A stretch of DNA of 64,000 bases from a bacterium HR19. GTDB lineage: Bacteria > Calescibacteriota > Calescibacteriia > Calescibacteriales > Calescibacteriaceae. The position numbers and the translations under genes are program-made. The notes below the pieces were generated by a model. It ran no database searches. It saw nothing but the letters and a program-made list of their open reading frames with translations, and was not told the DNA's origin. Location: the NCBI GenBank assembly GCA_002898315.1, contig BEHV01000009.1:1-64000 (forward strand). The letters run 5' to 3'. Of this stretch, positions 48,932-63,066 are shown one piece after another; within the stretch, counting starts at the first letter, position 1, and each line of letters starts with the position of its first letter.

Positions 48932-50176
48932 TCACCCATAAGATTCCATCAATCTTTTTATATTTCTCATCGCTTGTTTTATTCTCTGGTCATTTTCAAC
49001 AAGAGCTAATCTCACATAACCTTCTCCCGACTGTCCAAACGCAACCCCCGGAGCAACCGCAACCTCGGCTTTTTCAAGAAGAAATTCAGAAAACTTCACC
49101 GAACCCATGCTTGCAAACTTTTCAGGTATTTTCGCCCAAATGAACATGCTTCCGCGCGGAGTTTCAAAATCCCAACCAATTTTTTTCAGGTATGAAGCGA
49201 CAACATCTCTCCTTTTCCGGTATATCTCTGCTGTTTTTTTAGGATAATCTCCCGCCTCACGGAGAGCAACTATTGCTGCTATCTGCACCGGCTGAAAAAC
49301 TCCATACTCCGTCCAACTTTTTATCTTATAAAGAGCCGAAATCAAGGTAGGATTACCAAGAGCAAAACCGACTCTGAACCCAGCCATAGAAAAACCTTTT
49401 GACATTGAATAAAACTCAATCGCTATTTTCTTTGCGTCTTTGACCTCAAAAATAGATGGTGCCTTATATCCATCAAAAACTATATCAGCATAAGCAAAAT
49501 CGTGAATCAGCCATATACCCTCCGATAAGCAGAAATCTACAACCTTTTTCAGGAAGTCCAGCTCAACACACCTTGAAGTTGGATTGTTCGGGAAAGATAT
49601 AACGATCGCCTTCGGTCTTGGATATGTTGTTTTTACAACCTTTTCCAGACCCTCAAAAAAATGACCGTTTAACATTGAAAATGTCCTGACATCTGCTCCT
49701 GCAATCATCGGAGCATAAAGATGAAGGGGATAAGCTGGTTCAGGAACGACAACCGCATCTCCATTAGATAAAATCGCAAGCATCAGCTGGAAAAAGCCCA
49801 TCTTTGTACCATTCACAACAAGCACTTCGCTCTCCGGATCAAGCTCAACTCCCCAGAGCAATTTATACCTTTTAGCTATCTCTTCCCTGAGCTTTTTCAA
49901 CCCTTGAACTACTGAATACCTGTGATTTTTCGGGTCCTCAACCGCCTCTTTCACCTTCCTCACAACTTCCTCGGGAGCAGGAACATTTGGATTGCCCATC
50001 CCAAGGTCTATAACATCAAATCCCCTCTTGCGCATTTCCTGTTTTTTCTGATTTATGACCGCAAGAGCATATGGCGGAAGCCTTTTCAATCTCGGAAAAC
50101 TATCAAAAACGAAAAATTCGTTTTCAAACATTTCAGCAGTATCTGATTTTAATAATTTCGCTTTCAGATGTTGCAT
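48932..50176 (-). CDS. Class I/II aminotransferase (AlaC/AspC-like)
   Basis: VIDLGMGNPNVPAPEEVV, IVISFPNNPTSRCV, SMSKGFSMAGFRVGFALGN. Confidence 0.9.
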   Translation of the reverse strand: MQHLKAKLLKSDTAEMFENEFFVFDSFPRLKRLPPYALAVINQKKQEMRKRGFDVIDLGMGNPNVPAPEEVVRKVKEAVEDPKNHRYSVVQGLKKLREEIAKRYKLLWGVELDPESEVLVVNGTKMGFFQLMLAILSNGDAVVVPEPAYPLHLYAPMIAGADVRTFSMLNGHFFEGLEKVVKTTYPRPKAIVISFPNNPTSRCVELDFLKKVVDFCLSEGIWLIHDFAYADIVFDGYKAPSIFEVKDAKKIAIEFYSMSKGFSMAGFRVGFALGNPTLISALYKIKSWTEYGVFQPVQIAAIVALREAGDYPKKTAEIYRKRRDVVASYLKKIGWDFETPRGSMFIWAKIPEKFASMGSVKFSEFLLEKAEVAVAPGVAFGQSGEGYVRLALVENDQRIKQAMRNIKRLMESYG

Positions 50177-50233
50177 TTTTTGATTTTCGTTGAAGTTTCA
50201 CTATTCCGCAACAAACTTGTATAATTTGATATT

Positions 50234-51022
50234 ATGGAGTGTATAAACGTTAAAACAAAAAACATAGTTTTTGTTCTATTGACGCCACTTCTTTCTATAA
50301 CTCTTTTCAACTGTTATACAATTTCACGCATCAACTCAAAAGTAGACACAATTGAAGCACGCCAGATAAAAAACGAAGAGTATATTGAAAGTATGAGAAA
50401 AGATCTGGAGTATATAAAGAAAAATCTCGCCAACTTGGATTCAAGAATATCATCTATTGAAGAGAGATTAGCTCGCCAGCAAGGAACATCAAAAGATATT
50501 GAAAAGCTAACAGCAGATATACAAAAACTTGAAAAGAGAATAAGCTTCCTTGAATCAAAAATAGAAATTATTGAAGCGAGAAACAGCAGTGGAAAAACTT
50601 CCTCTGTTATCAAGAAAGAGACAATTTCAGCCAAAGATGCACAAGACAAAATATCAAACGCAAAAGAACTGATAATCAACGGTAAAACAGACGAGGCGAT
50701 AAAAATTCTGACAGACCTCATTTCATCTGGTTATGATTCCGAAGAGTTGAGATTCACACTTGGAGAAGCTTTTTTCAGAAATGGAGATTACAAATCTGCA
50801 ATAAAAGAGTGGCTCTCTGTAATAGAAAAAGAAGGGAAACTAAAAGATGGGACTGAAATTTTCCCGCGAACATATCTTCGTCTTGCACAGGCATTTATGA
50901 GGATAGGAGATAACAAAAATGCAGAAGTTATGCTCAAAGCCATTCTCATCAAGTATCCAAACAGCCCAGAATCAAAAACAGCAAAAGGACTTCTTGATAA
51001 TATGGGACAGCAGAAAAGATAA
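50234..51022 (+). CDS. CpoB/YbgF-like protein: coiled coil plus TPR repeats
   Basis: N-terminal hydrophobic segment with Cys, long coiled coil, TPR-like SGYDSEELRFTLGEAFFRNGDYKSAIKEWLSVI…LAQAFMRIGDNKNAEVMLKAI. Confidence 0.65.
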   Translation: MECINVKTKNIVFVLLTPLLSITLFNCYTISRINSKVDTIEARQIKNEEYIESMRKDLEYIKKNLANLDSRISSIEERLARQQGTSKDIEKLTADIQKLEKRISFLESKIEIIEARNSSGKTSSVIKKETISAKDAQDKISNAKELIINGKTDEAIKILTDLISSGYDSEELRFTLGEAFFRNGDYKSAIKEWLSVIEKEGKLKDGTEIFPRTYLRLAQAFMRIGDNKNAEVMLKAILIKYPNSPESKTAKGLLDNMGQQKR

Positions 51023-51032
51023 AATCAAAAAC

Positions 51033-51980
51033 TCAACTGTGCTTTTTTATGAGCTCGTCTACTTCTTTTTGAAGCTTTTGAACGACTTCGGCAGACCTTT
51101 TCAGTGCCTGCACCTCATCATCTTTGAGCTTGAACTCCAAAATTTTTTCCACCCCATTTTTTCCAAGAACAACAGGAACACCAACAAAAACACCATTTAT
51201 ACCATATTCCCCCTCACATAGCACACAGCACGGAAGAACTCTCTTTCTATCAAAAACAACTGATTCTATCATTTCAAGAACAGCAGCAGAAGGAGCATAG
51301 TAAGCAGAACCTGTTTTGAGAAGAGAAACTATCTCAGCTCCCGCATTTCTTGTCCTTTCTATTATTTGCTGAAGTTTTTCCTTTGGCAAAAGATTCTCAA
51401 CAGGAACACCACCAACATGAGTGTAGCTCAAAACAGGCACCATAGTGTCTCCGTGACTTCCAAGAACAAAAGCAGTTATATCTTTTGGAGAAACTTTGAG
51501 CTCCATAGAGAGAAAAGCTCTGAACCTTGCGGTATCAAGAACTCCTGCCATTCCCATAATTCTGTTTTTTGCAAACCCCGTTATCTTATAAGCTGTATAT
51601 GTCATCGCATCAAGAGGATTTGAAACAACTATGACTATTGAATCTGGACAGAACTTTTTTATTTTCTCTGAAACATCTTTGACTATCTTGAAATTCACCT
51701 CAAGAAGTTCTTCCCTTGACATTCCCGGTTTTCTCGGAACACCTGATGTTATGACAACTATTTGAGAATCTTTTGCGATGTCCCATGAGTCGCCTCCCTG
51801 TATGTTTATATCGTAGTCCATTATGGGAGCGCTTTGAGCTATATCAAGAGCTTTACCTTTCGCAAGGTCTCCAACTATATCTATGAGGGCAATATCGGCG
51901 AAGTTTTTTTCTGCGAGACGCTGAGCAAGAGTTCCTCCAACCATTCCCGCACCAACTACGGTTATCTTCATCTTCGGCAT
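51033..51980 (-). CDS. mdh: Malate dehydrogenase
   Basis: ITVVGAGMVGGTLAQRLAEK, VITSGVPRKPGMSREELLEVN, GMAGVLDTARFRAFLS, LGSHGDTMVPV. Confidence 0.93.
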   Translation of the reverse strand: MPKMKITVVGAGMVGGTLAQRLAEKNFADIALIDIVGDLAKGKALDIAQSAPIMDYDINIQGGDSWDIAKDSQIVVITSGVPRKPGMSREELLEVNFKIVKDVSEKIKKFCPDSIVIVVSNPLDAMTYTAYKITGFAKNRIMGMAGVLDTARFRAFLSMELKVSPKDITAFVLGSHGDTMVPVLSYTHVGGVPVENLLPKEKLQQIIERTRNAGAEIVSLLKTGSAYYAPSAAVLEMIESVVFDRKRVLPCCVLCEGEYGINGVFVGVPVVLGKNGVEKILEFKLKDDEVQALKRSAEVVQKLQKEVDELIKKHS

Positions 51981-52200
51981 AACTTTTCCTCCTCCTTTGA
52001 GTTTATTTCATAACTTTATTTTTTCAGTTCGCCACATTTTTATTGAAACTTCAAGAAGATTGAGAGAAAAAATTTTTGTTTTTCGTATTTTGCTGCAGAG
52101 AATTATTATTTTGTTTTGTGTTATTTTAGCGGAAGCCCTCCTTGAAATAGGAGGGCGGAAGCAGAAAATTTTTTCTGAAAGAGAAAATTTTTTCAAAAAA

Positions 52201-52229
52201 TTGTCTTTCTAAAAAGTCGTGATTAAAAT
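52201..52229 (+). promoter_or_regulatory. Candidate rRNA operon promoter (TTGTCT-17-TAAAAT)
   Basis: -35/-10-like hexamers with 17-bp spacing upstream of 16S. Confidence 0.45.
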
Positions 52230-52396
52230 ATAAAACGCTCTTTCAGATAGCCAGAAGAGCTCCCGAGAGGGAGCTTGGAAGGTTGGGAGAAGAGGAAGCG
52301 GTCAGAAAAGAGGTTTTGAAAAAAGACACTGAGGGTGAAGGTCTTGCGGCAAAATCATTTCAGAAAGATTTAACCTCTTTGGCAGATTTGATTTAT

Positions 52397-53952
<1,556 letters not shown>

Positions 53953-53993
53953 TTTCTCCTTTTTCAAAAACCTTCACCCTCAAAGATACAAAA

Positions 53994-54067
53994 GGGCCCA
54001 TAGCTCAGTCGGCAAGAGCGTACCCCTGATAAGGGTAAGGTCTCCGGTTCGAGTCCGGATGGGCCCA
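53994..54067 (+). tRNA. tRNA-Ile (anticodon GAT), CCA not encoded
   Basis: GGGCCCATAGCTCAGTCGGCAAGAGCGTACCCCTGATAAGGGTAAGGTCTCCGGTTCGAGTCCGGATGGGCCCA cloverleaf. Confidence 0.95.
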
Positions 54068-54078
54068 CCGAGATTTTT

Positions 54079-54150
54079 GGGGACGTAGCTCAGCGGGAGA
54101 GCGCCCGGTTTGCACCCGGGAGGGCACGGGTTCAAATCCCGTCGTCTCCA
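54079..54150 (+). tRNA. tRNA-Ala (anticodon TGC), CCA not encoded
   Basis: GGGGACGTAGCTCAGCGGGAGAGCGCCCGGTTTGCACCCGGGAGGGCACGGGTTCAAATCCCGTCGTCTCCA cloverleaf. Confidence 0.95.
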
Positions 54151-54202
54151 CACCTCTTTTCTGACCGGGGAGAAATTTTGAAATTTGGGAGATAGAGGTT
54201 TT

Positions 54203-57113
<2,911 letters not shown>

Positions 57114-57154
57114 ACCTCTATCTCCCAATATTTTGCTTCACTCTTCTCCCAAAT

Positions 57155-58237
57155 CTATCTCAAACCTCTTCCTCCCCAAATCAAATCTCTTATCCTCTTC
57201 ACCTCGGGTTGATCAAAAGGATTTATACCCATAATCTTCCCAGCAACTGCTATCGCTATCTGAAACTGAAATATGAGAGAAAAAATCTCACCCTTGCTTC
57301 TTATCTCAAGCTCAAGAACAGGAATTCTTTCAGAAAACGCCCTCAAAGTCGCTTCCTTCTCCCTCATCAGGTCTCTCTCTGCACCAGACCGAAAAATAAA
57401 AACCGCACACTTACCTTTTGGATTCGCAAGAATAAGCTGAGCCACAGAATGCTGAAAATGCGGACCCAAAAGAGCAACAGGAGTTAACCCTTTACCATCC
57501 TTACCCAAACTCTCTGCTATAAGCTGACAAAAATTCTCAGAAAGTTTCACCAAATCCTTTGAATAAAAACACAAAAATATCTCCTGCTTATCTTGATTTT
57601 CAATAATAAATCTCGCAAGCTTGAAATGCAAACTCTCCTTATCAAAAATCCTCCTTCTCACATTATCTAAATTACTTTTCATAATTTTCAAAATGTTCCT
57701 GTACCTCATCAGAATAGGATAAAGTATAAAAAATGTTGAAAACCTGCCTGAAAGATTGGGCGGAAAATCTATTAATTCTCCTCGGTTCCTTATAACTAAA
57801 TTTGAAATTGGTGAATCCTTATTTGCGGTAATTCCTAAAAAACTCACCGCTTTTTTCCTTTTTGCAATCTTTTCCGCAGTTTTTGATAAAATCAGTGTCT
57901 CAAATGTTTCACCCGATTTTGAAACTATATATAAAGTCGGTCTCTTGCTCTTTTTCATTAATTCGCAAAGCTCTTTCTTTTCCTCCGGCGACTCAAAAAA
58001 CTTTATCCCAAGTCCAAAAATTTCAGATATGGCTTTTGGTCCAGATGAAGAGCCACCAATCCCTATCCAGAAAATCTCATCACTAATCATCAAGTTCCTA
58101 AACAAATCTTTTTTACCTTTCAAATAAGATTCTATAACTTTATCCTGAATAAGAAATATCCACTCGGAACTCTCCTTTATACCCTCTGCCTCTTCAAGAA
58201 CTTTCTCAATCTCACCCATTATTCCCGATGAACTCAT
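57155..58237 (-). CDS. pgi: Glucose-6-phosphate isomerase (compact form, ~360 aa)
   Basis: WIGIGGSSSGPKAISEIF, IVSKSGETFETL, C-terminal GINPFDQPEVKRIRDLIW. Confidence 0.85.
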   Translation of the reverse strand: MSSSGIMGEIEKVLEEAEGIKESSEWIFLIQDKVIESYLKGKKDLFRNLMISDEIFWIGIGGSSSGPKAISEIFGLGIKFFESPEEKKELCELMKKSKRPTLYIVSKSGETFETLILSKTAEKIAKRKKAVSFLGITANKDSPISNLVIRNRGELIDFPPNLSGRFSTFFILYPILMRYRNILKIMKSNLDNVRRRIFDKESLHFKLARFIIENQDKQEIFLCFYSKDLVKLSENFCQLIAESLGKDGKGLTPVALLGPHFQHSVAQLILANPKGKCAVFIFRSGAERDLMREKEATLRAFSERIPVLELEIRSKGEIFSLIFQFQIAIAVAGKIMGINPFDQPEVKRIRDLIWGGRGLR

Positions 58238-58295
58238 CTATTACTTACCTCGTTCTTGCTTAAATTTTATCAAACTGAAATCGCTTTTTTGTCTA

Positions 58296-59060
58296 TCAAA
58301 AATTTGGAATATTTATAACCTTTGGTTCAGAGTAAAAAGAAGACCTCCCATCTTCAAGTTCATACCACACCCTCCAAAAATAAGACCTTGAAAATCTCGG
58401 AAGAGTAAGAGATTGCGGGAAAAACTTGTTATCTTCAATCTCGGAGAAAAACACTGGTTTTAAAAAATTTTCATCAATCGCTATTTCCAAAAAGTACTTC
58501 TTGGCTTTATCTATTTTCTCCCAAAGAAATAGCGGTATAAAGACCTCTGCATTATCTCGCGGGAAAATTATTTTGACTTCTCTTGGTAAAACATAAATCT
58601 CTCTTGTCTCCGCAGAGTATCCCTGACCTTTTTTTATTTTGAACTCGTGAAACTTCGCCTCACCATCAATAACCTCAAAAAAAAGTTTACCGTTTGCATT
58701 TATTCTTAACTCTCCGTCTGAAAAAACCAATTCTCTGAAAAAGAAATTGCATTCTTGTGCTTTCAACACAACTACTCCTGAAACAGATTCAAGAAAAATT
58801 CTTATCTCCTTACCACGCCTGAACGCATCACCAATTTTGACATAACTTTTCGGATAAAGTTTTATCAAACAAACTCTCTTATAAAACGGAAAGTTAATCA
58901 AAACAATCTTTGAACCCGAGAAAAATTCTTTTTTCTCAACATCTGAAAACTCATAAGCAAAATCAGATGAAAAAAACAGATTAGGTCTAACCTCCTTTTT
59001 ACATTGAAGCGATAATAAAGAAAGTAAAGGCATAAACCAGAAAACCAAATTACCTCTCAT
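58296..59060 (-). CDS. Predicted lipoprotein, FecR-like
   Basis: Lipobox-like LLSLQCKKE; beta-rich FecR-like body; C-terminal Fn3-like FLWEKIDKAKKYFLEIAIDENF…YFWRVWYELEDGRSSFYSEPKVI. Confidence 0.5.
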   Translation of the reverse strand: MRGNLVFWFMPLLSLLSLQCKKEVRPNLFFSSDFAYEFSDVEKKEFFSGSKIVLINFPFYKRVCLIKLYPKSYVKIGDAFRRGKEIRIFLESVSGVVVLKAQECNFFFRELVFSDGELRINANGKLFFEVIDGEAKFHEFKIKKGQGYSAETREIYVLPREVKIIFPRDNAEVFIPLFLWEKIDKAKKYFLEIAIDENFLKPVFFSEIEDNKFFPQSLTLPRFSRSYFWRVWYELEDGRSSFYSEPKVINIPNF

Positions 59061-59067
59061 AAAATCA

Positions 59068-62000
59068 TCACTCCATTATAATTTTTATTTCAACTCTCCT
59101 GTTCTTCGGACTTCCTTTGCGAGATATATCAACAGGGAAGTTTGCTCCAAAGCCGATTACTTTTACAGGAAAAATAAGCCCTTTGTTAAAAAGAAATTTC
59201 CTCACCTCATCTGCACGTCTATAAGAAAGCTCCATATTCCATTCATAACCACCCGTGTCATCTGTATGACCCTCTATTCTTATATCCTTTATCTTACCGA
59301 TATTTGATTTTACAAAAGATAGAACTTTTTCAATTTTCAGATACGCATCCTTTGGTAATGTATATGAATTGATCTGGAAATTATCTATAACCTGCTTGAA
59401 AATCACTCCTTCTCGGTCAATATAAACCTCAAGAGCACGAACCTTCGCAATCTCCTCAAGATTTATATCTCCCTCATATCCCTCACTAACACCGAAATTC
59501 TTTCCTTCAAATTTCTCCTCCCTTTTCCATTCCTTACTTCTTGCTTTCTCTATGACTTTTTCTTCTTGGATTATCTCCGATTTAGATTTCATCACCTCTC
59601 CGCCTTTCACAGTTTTCTCTCCCTCAAATTTTTCCTGACCAGATTGTATATCTGGCTCGGTTTGAAGATTCTCCTTATTGCTCAACGATAATTCTCTTTC
59701 CTTCATAATCACTCCATACCACAGAACTTTTCCATAAGAAACATTTAGAGGATAAAAAGTATCTCCGACCTCTAACTCGTATCTTTCATATCCCTTTGCG
59801 GTAAGGTAATGTGTATCAAAGGAGAAAGATTTTTCTCCAAACTTTATTTTAATTTCTTTTTCTGCTGGCACACCATTTTCATCTGTTGAAAATACCACGA
59901 TTTGCGGGAGTGATCTATGCAAAACAATTTTGACATCTTTCATCTCTTCTGTTATCCATACTCTACCCATAGCGAAACCTTGGCATAATGCTATAACTTG
60001 CCATGTTCCATAAGGTAAATCTAAAACACACTGCCCATCTTTTACACTATATGTTTTGAAAAGTTTATCAACCTGAACAATACAGTCAGATATTCTACTT
60101 CCAAACTCATCTTCTAAAATCAAATTCACCTTAAAATATCTTATGTTTTCTATTTGGTATGAAGGGAGAATATTGAATCTTGCTGAAACGGAAAATCTGA
60201 AATCAGGAACTCCTAAACTTTCGCCAAATCCTTTTCCTGCTCCAAACAGAACTGAAAAATCTTCAAAGTCCAAAAATATTCCTCCTCCAAGTTCAGCTCC
60301 TAAACGAAAATAAGAAAAATCAAAAGGCAAAAAAGAATTTAACTCAAGGACAGGAAAAATGTACTTGGTCAAGCTGTATCTCAAACCAAAAGAAAATAAA
60401 GATATAAATGATACATCTTTTCCTGCATAAATAAATCCAAAATTGGTATGAAAGTTCTTCAAAGATAGGATGAAAATTCCAGAAGCTGAAAAAGGTCGGC
60501 TCCCAAAAAACTTCCCCTTATCTCCTGTTGGAAAAGATAAAAATGAATCAAAAGAGAAAGAAAAATTTTCCCTTTCAAATATATTTGCTCTTCCCCCAAA
60601 ATATATATCTCCTAATGAAAAATTGACAGAATTTTTTGAACTCAAAAAAGAAAAAGGCAAAGATAAGTAAAGATTGATTTTAGGAAAAAGCGAATACACA
60701 GCTCCAAAAAATAAAGGAAGAGCGTAATTTATGATTTTTTCCCTTGAAACCTCTTCATCACCCTTCAAAACCGCTCTATATAATGGAGAAGATACATAAA
60801 AAGAAGAAAAATATATACGATATGAATTCTGCGGGAGAAAAGACGATGTCCTCACAAAATTGAACTCATCATACGAAGGCGTAAAAAAATGAAAGTTCAA
60901 AGCCCAAGAGTAAGAAAACAGAAATGTCAAAAATAAAAGAGAAAAGATTAGCAGAGAGAAAAATTTTCTCAAAACCCTGACAGAAAGAAATATTGCAAAG
61001 AAAATAAAGTAAGTGATTAAAAATTGAGTTGTATCAAACAAATGGCATCCACCCCCCCTCCATATTTCCCTTGGTTTCTTAACATAAAACCTTATTGGAA
61101 CAGAAAGCTCTGGATTTGAAGGATCATCAGATATAAAGACAATCTCATCAATTATCTCTCCTTCAAGAGAATTCGTAGAAGATATAAGTATCTCAAGGGG
61201 AATAGATTGCCCCGGCTGAATATCAACAGAAGAAAAAGATAACTTTATAATATCACTTTTACCTCTTGTGAAAATTGAATATATCTGTAAAGGAACAAGT
61301 CCGGTATTCTCCAAAGGAAAAACCAACTTCTTTTTCTCATCACTCCATAGTTCTCCTGCATCAATTTCATATCTTGCCAGACGGAGATAAGGATAGCCAC
61401 CCTTACCCGAAACAGAAACAAAAAACCTTCTCATCTCAAATTGAGATAATCTTGAACTATTCGGAAAAAGGAAATCAAACTCAAAATTTGAAACAAAATC
61501 TGTTGCGGAATCCGGTGAAAAAATTACGGGTATGCTGACGCTATCGTTATAGTTCAGAGTCAAAGGTAGTGAGAAAGTTAATGAAAAACTAAAATACCTC
61601 TGCTCCTCAAGAGATTTCACTCCACTTAAAATAAAAGGGAAATAACCAGAATTAGCAACAAATATATACGACTTTTTCTCTTTTCCAACCCTTGTGTATC
61701 CTAAATCTAAATTTTTTGGGAGAACAAGTTTAGGAAAGTATGCTCTGCCGAAAATTTGAAGTTCATACCGTGGTTCATCAGGAGCAGAAGAAACAATAAC
61801 AAGCTTATCTTCAAAATCCCCCTCTTTATCGGGACGAAAGTAGAGATTAAACGAGAAACTTTCATCAGGTTCAAGAAATATAGGAAACAGAACATCGTCT
61901 ATGAAAAAATAAGGAGAACTTGTAGTTATACTCTTTATGATCAGCTTTTCGCCCCCCAAATTCTTTACTTCAACCTTAACAGAAGACGATTCCGACGGGA

Positions 62001-63060
62001 ATATGTATCCGAAATCAACAAATCTTGGTTGAACAGAAATCGTAGGGAAAGGGTTCTCAGTCCCTCTTCCCTTTAACCTCACAGCAAAAGTTCCCGCATT
62101 TGAGTAAAAAACAGAGAAAGAATCAAAGTAATCTGCGGAAACAGGATAAAAATAAACTGGCAGAAAAATTTTTTTTGACGGTAAAACCGAAACAGGAGAA
62201 GAAATCTGAACAGAAAAGCTTTGACTATATACTTTGGCTGATGTTATAACAAGTTCATAATCTCCATCGTTCTCTATCTCAATCAGAGAATTTTTTACTC
62301 CCCCAACCCTCACCACTCCAAAATCTATCTCTTCACTGTATCTCGGTATGGGGAAGGCACCCTCTCCCGAAAAGTAGAAACTGGCAGAGATAGGAAATGA
62401 GAAGATTTCAAAATCAGCTTTTAACCTTCCCGAAAAAACCTTACCTCTTCCTGCAAGCTCATACGGGATACGGAATTTAAGAACACATCTTGTAGTATCA
62501 CGCGGACTGATATAAGTTAATTCACATGAAAAAGATATAAACTCAAAGTCACCTTCAAAACCGTAGTTCTTGAAAAACGCGGGTGAGAAAAACGAGCGAT
62601 TGTAAAAACTCAAACTCAATTCAAGATTTCCTCCCATAAGAACTTTCCCCAAATATGAAGAAGATGGTTCAGAAAAAACCGAACTTTGAGGGTCTATTCC
62701 TTCACCTTGCACAAAAAATTTATCTCCAGAAGTAGAAGAGATAGATGCAAAATAAACCGTTTGCTGAGATGGGTAGAATAAGACGGAGATAGGATCAGAA
62801 GACACAAATGTGGTTTCAAGGGTATATGTGGATGAGAAAGAGAAAGCTTGTTCAGGTTGAGAAAGAAAAATCTGAAAACCCGTATTAGAAAATTTTAACT
62901 TGCATTCGTATTGTGTATTTAAAGGTACAGAACCACAGAAAAAATTTGTGTAAGAAAAAGCCAGATGGAATTGGGCAAAACACCCATAAATCGCAAAACT
63001 TATTTTAGCAAAAAAACGGAATATTTTAAGCATAGTAGAACTCATATTAAATTTAGTCAT
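59068..63060 (-). CDS. Giant multidomain envelope protein: N-terminal ASH/HYDIN-like (choice-of-anchor D) repeats, TM, beta-barrel-like region, C-terminal OmpA peptidoglycan-binding domain
   Basis: Repeated IDFGVVRVGGVKNSLIEIENDGDYELVITS / VDFGYIFPSESSSVKVEVKNLGGEKLIIKSI / LDLGYTRVGKEKKSYIFVANSGYFPFILSGV; C-terminal IRIEGHTDDTGGYEWNMELSYRRADEVRKFL…NRRVEIKI. Confidence 0.8.
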   Translation of the reverse strand: MTKFNMSSTMLKIFRFFAKISFAIYGCFAQFHLAFSYTNFFCGSVPLNTQYECKLKFSNTGFQIFLSQPEQAFSFSSTYTLETTFVSSDPISVLFYPSQQTVYFASISSTSGDKFFVQGEGIDPQSSVFSEPSSSYLGKVLMGGNLELSLSFYNRSFFSPAFFKNYGFEGDFEFISFSCELTYISPRDTTRCVLKFRIPYELAGRGKVFSGRLKADFEIFSFPISASFYFSGEGAFPIPRYSEEIDFGVVRVGGVKNSLIEIENDGDYELVITSAKVYSQSFSVQISSPVSVLPSKKIFLPVYFYPVSADYFDSFSVFYSNAGTFAVRLKGRGTENPFPTISVQPRFVDFGYIFPSESSSVKVEVKNLGGEKLIIKSITTSSPYFFIDDVLFPIFLEPDESFSFNLYFRPDKEGDFEDKLVIVSSAPDEPRYELQIFGRAYFPKLVLPKNLDLGYTRVGKEKKSYIFVANSGYFPFILSGVKSLEEQRYFSFSLTFSLPLTLNYNDSVSIPVIFSPDSATDFVSNFEFDFLFPNSSRLSQFEMRRFFVSVSGKGGYPYLRLARYEIDAGELWSDEKKKLVFPLENTGLVPLQIYSIFTRGKSDIIKLSFSSVDIQPGQSIPLEILISSTNSLEGEIIDEIVFISDDPSNPELSVPIRFYVKKPREIWRGGGCHLFDTTQFLITYFIFFAIFLSVRVLRKFFSLLIFSLLFLTFLFSYSWALNFHFFTPSYDEFNFVRTSSFLPQNSYRIYFSSFYVSSPLYRAVLKGDEEVSREKIINYALPLFFGAVYSLFPKINLYLSLPFSFLSSKNSVNFSLGDIYFGGRANIFERENFSFSFDSFLSFPTGDKGKFFGSRPFSASGIFILSLKNFHTNFGFIYAGKDVSFISLFSFGLRYSLTKYIFPVLELNSFLPFDFSYFRLGAELGGGIFLDFEDFSVLFGAGKGFGESLGVPDFRFSVSARFNILPSYQIENIRYFKVNLILEDEFGSRISDCIVQVDKLFKTYSVKDGQCVLDLPYGTWQVIALCQGFAMGRVWITEEMKDVKIVLHRSLPQIVVFSTDENGVPAEKEIKIKFGEKSFSFDTHYLTAKGYERYELEVGDTFYPLNVSYGKVLWYGVIMKERELSLSNKENLQTEPDIQSGQEKFEGEKTVKGGEVMKSKSEIIQEEKVIEKARSKEWKREEKFEGKNFGVSEGYEGDINLEEIAKVRALEVYIDREGVIFKQVIDNFQINSYTLPKDAYLKIEKVLSFVKSNIGKIKDIRIEGHTDDTGGYEWNMELSYRRADEVRKFLFNKGLIFPVKVIGFGANFPVDISRKGSPKNRRVEIKIIME

Positions 63061-63066
63061 TGCGGT

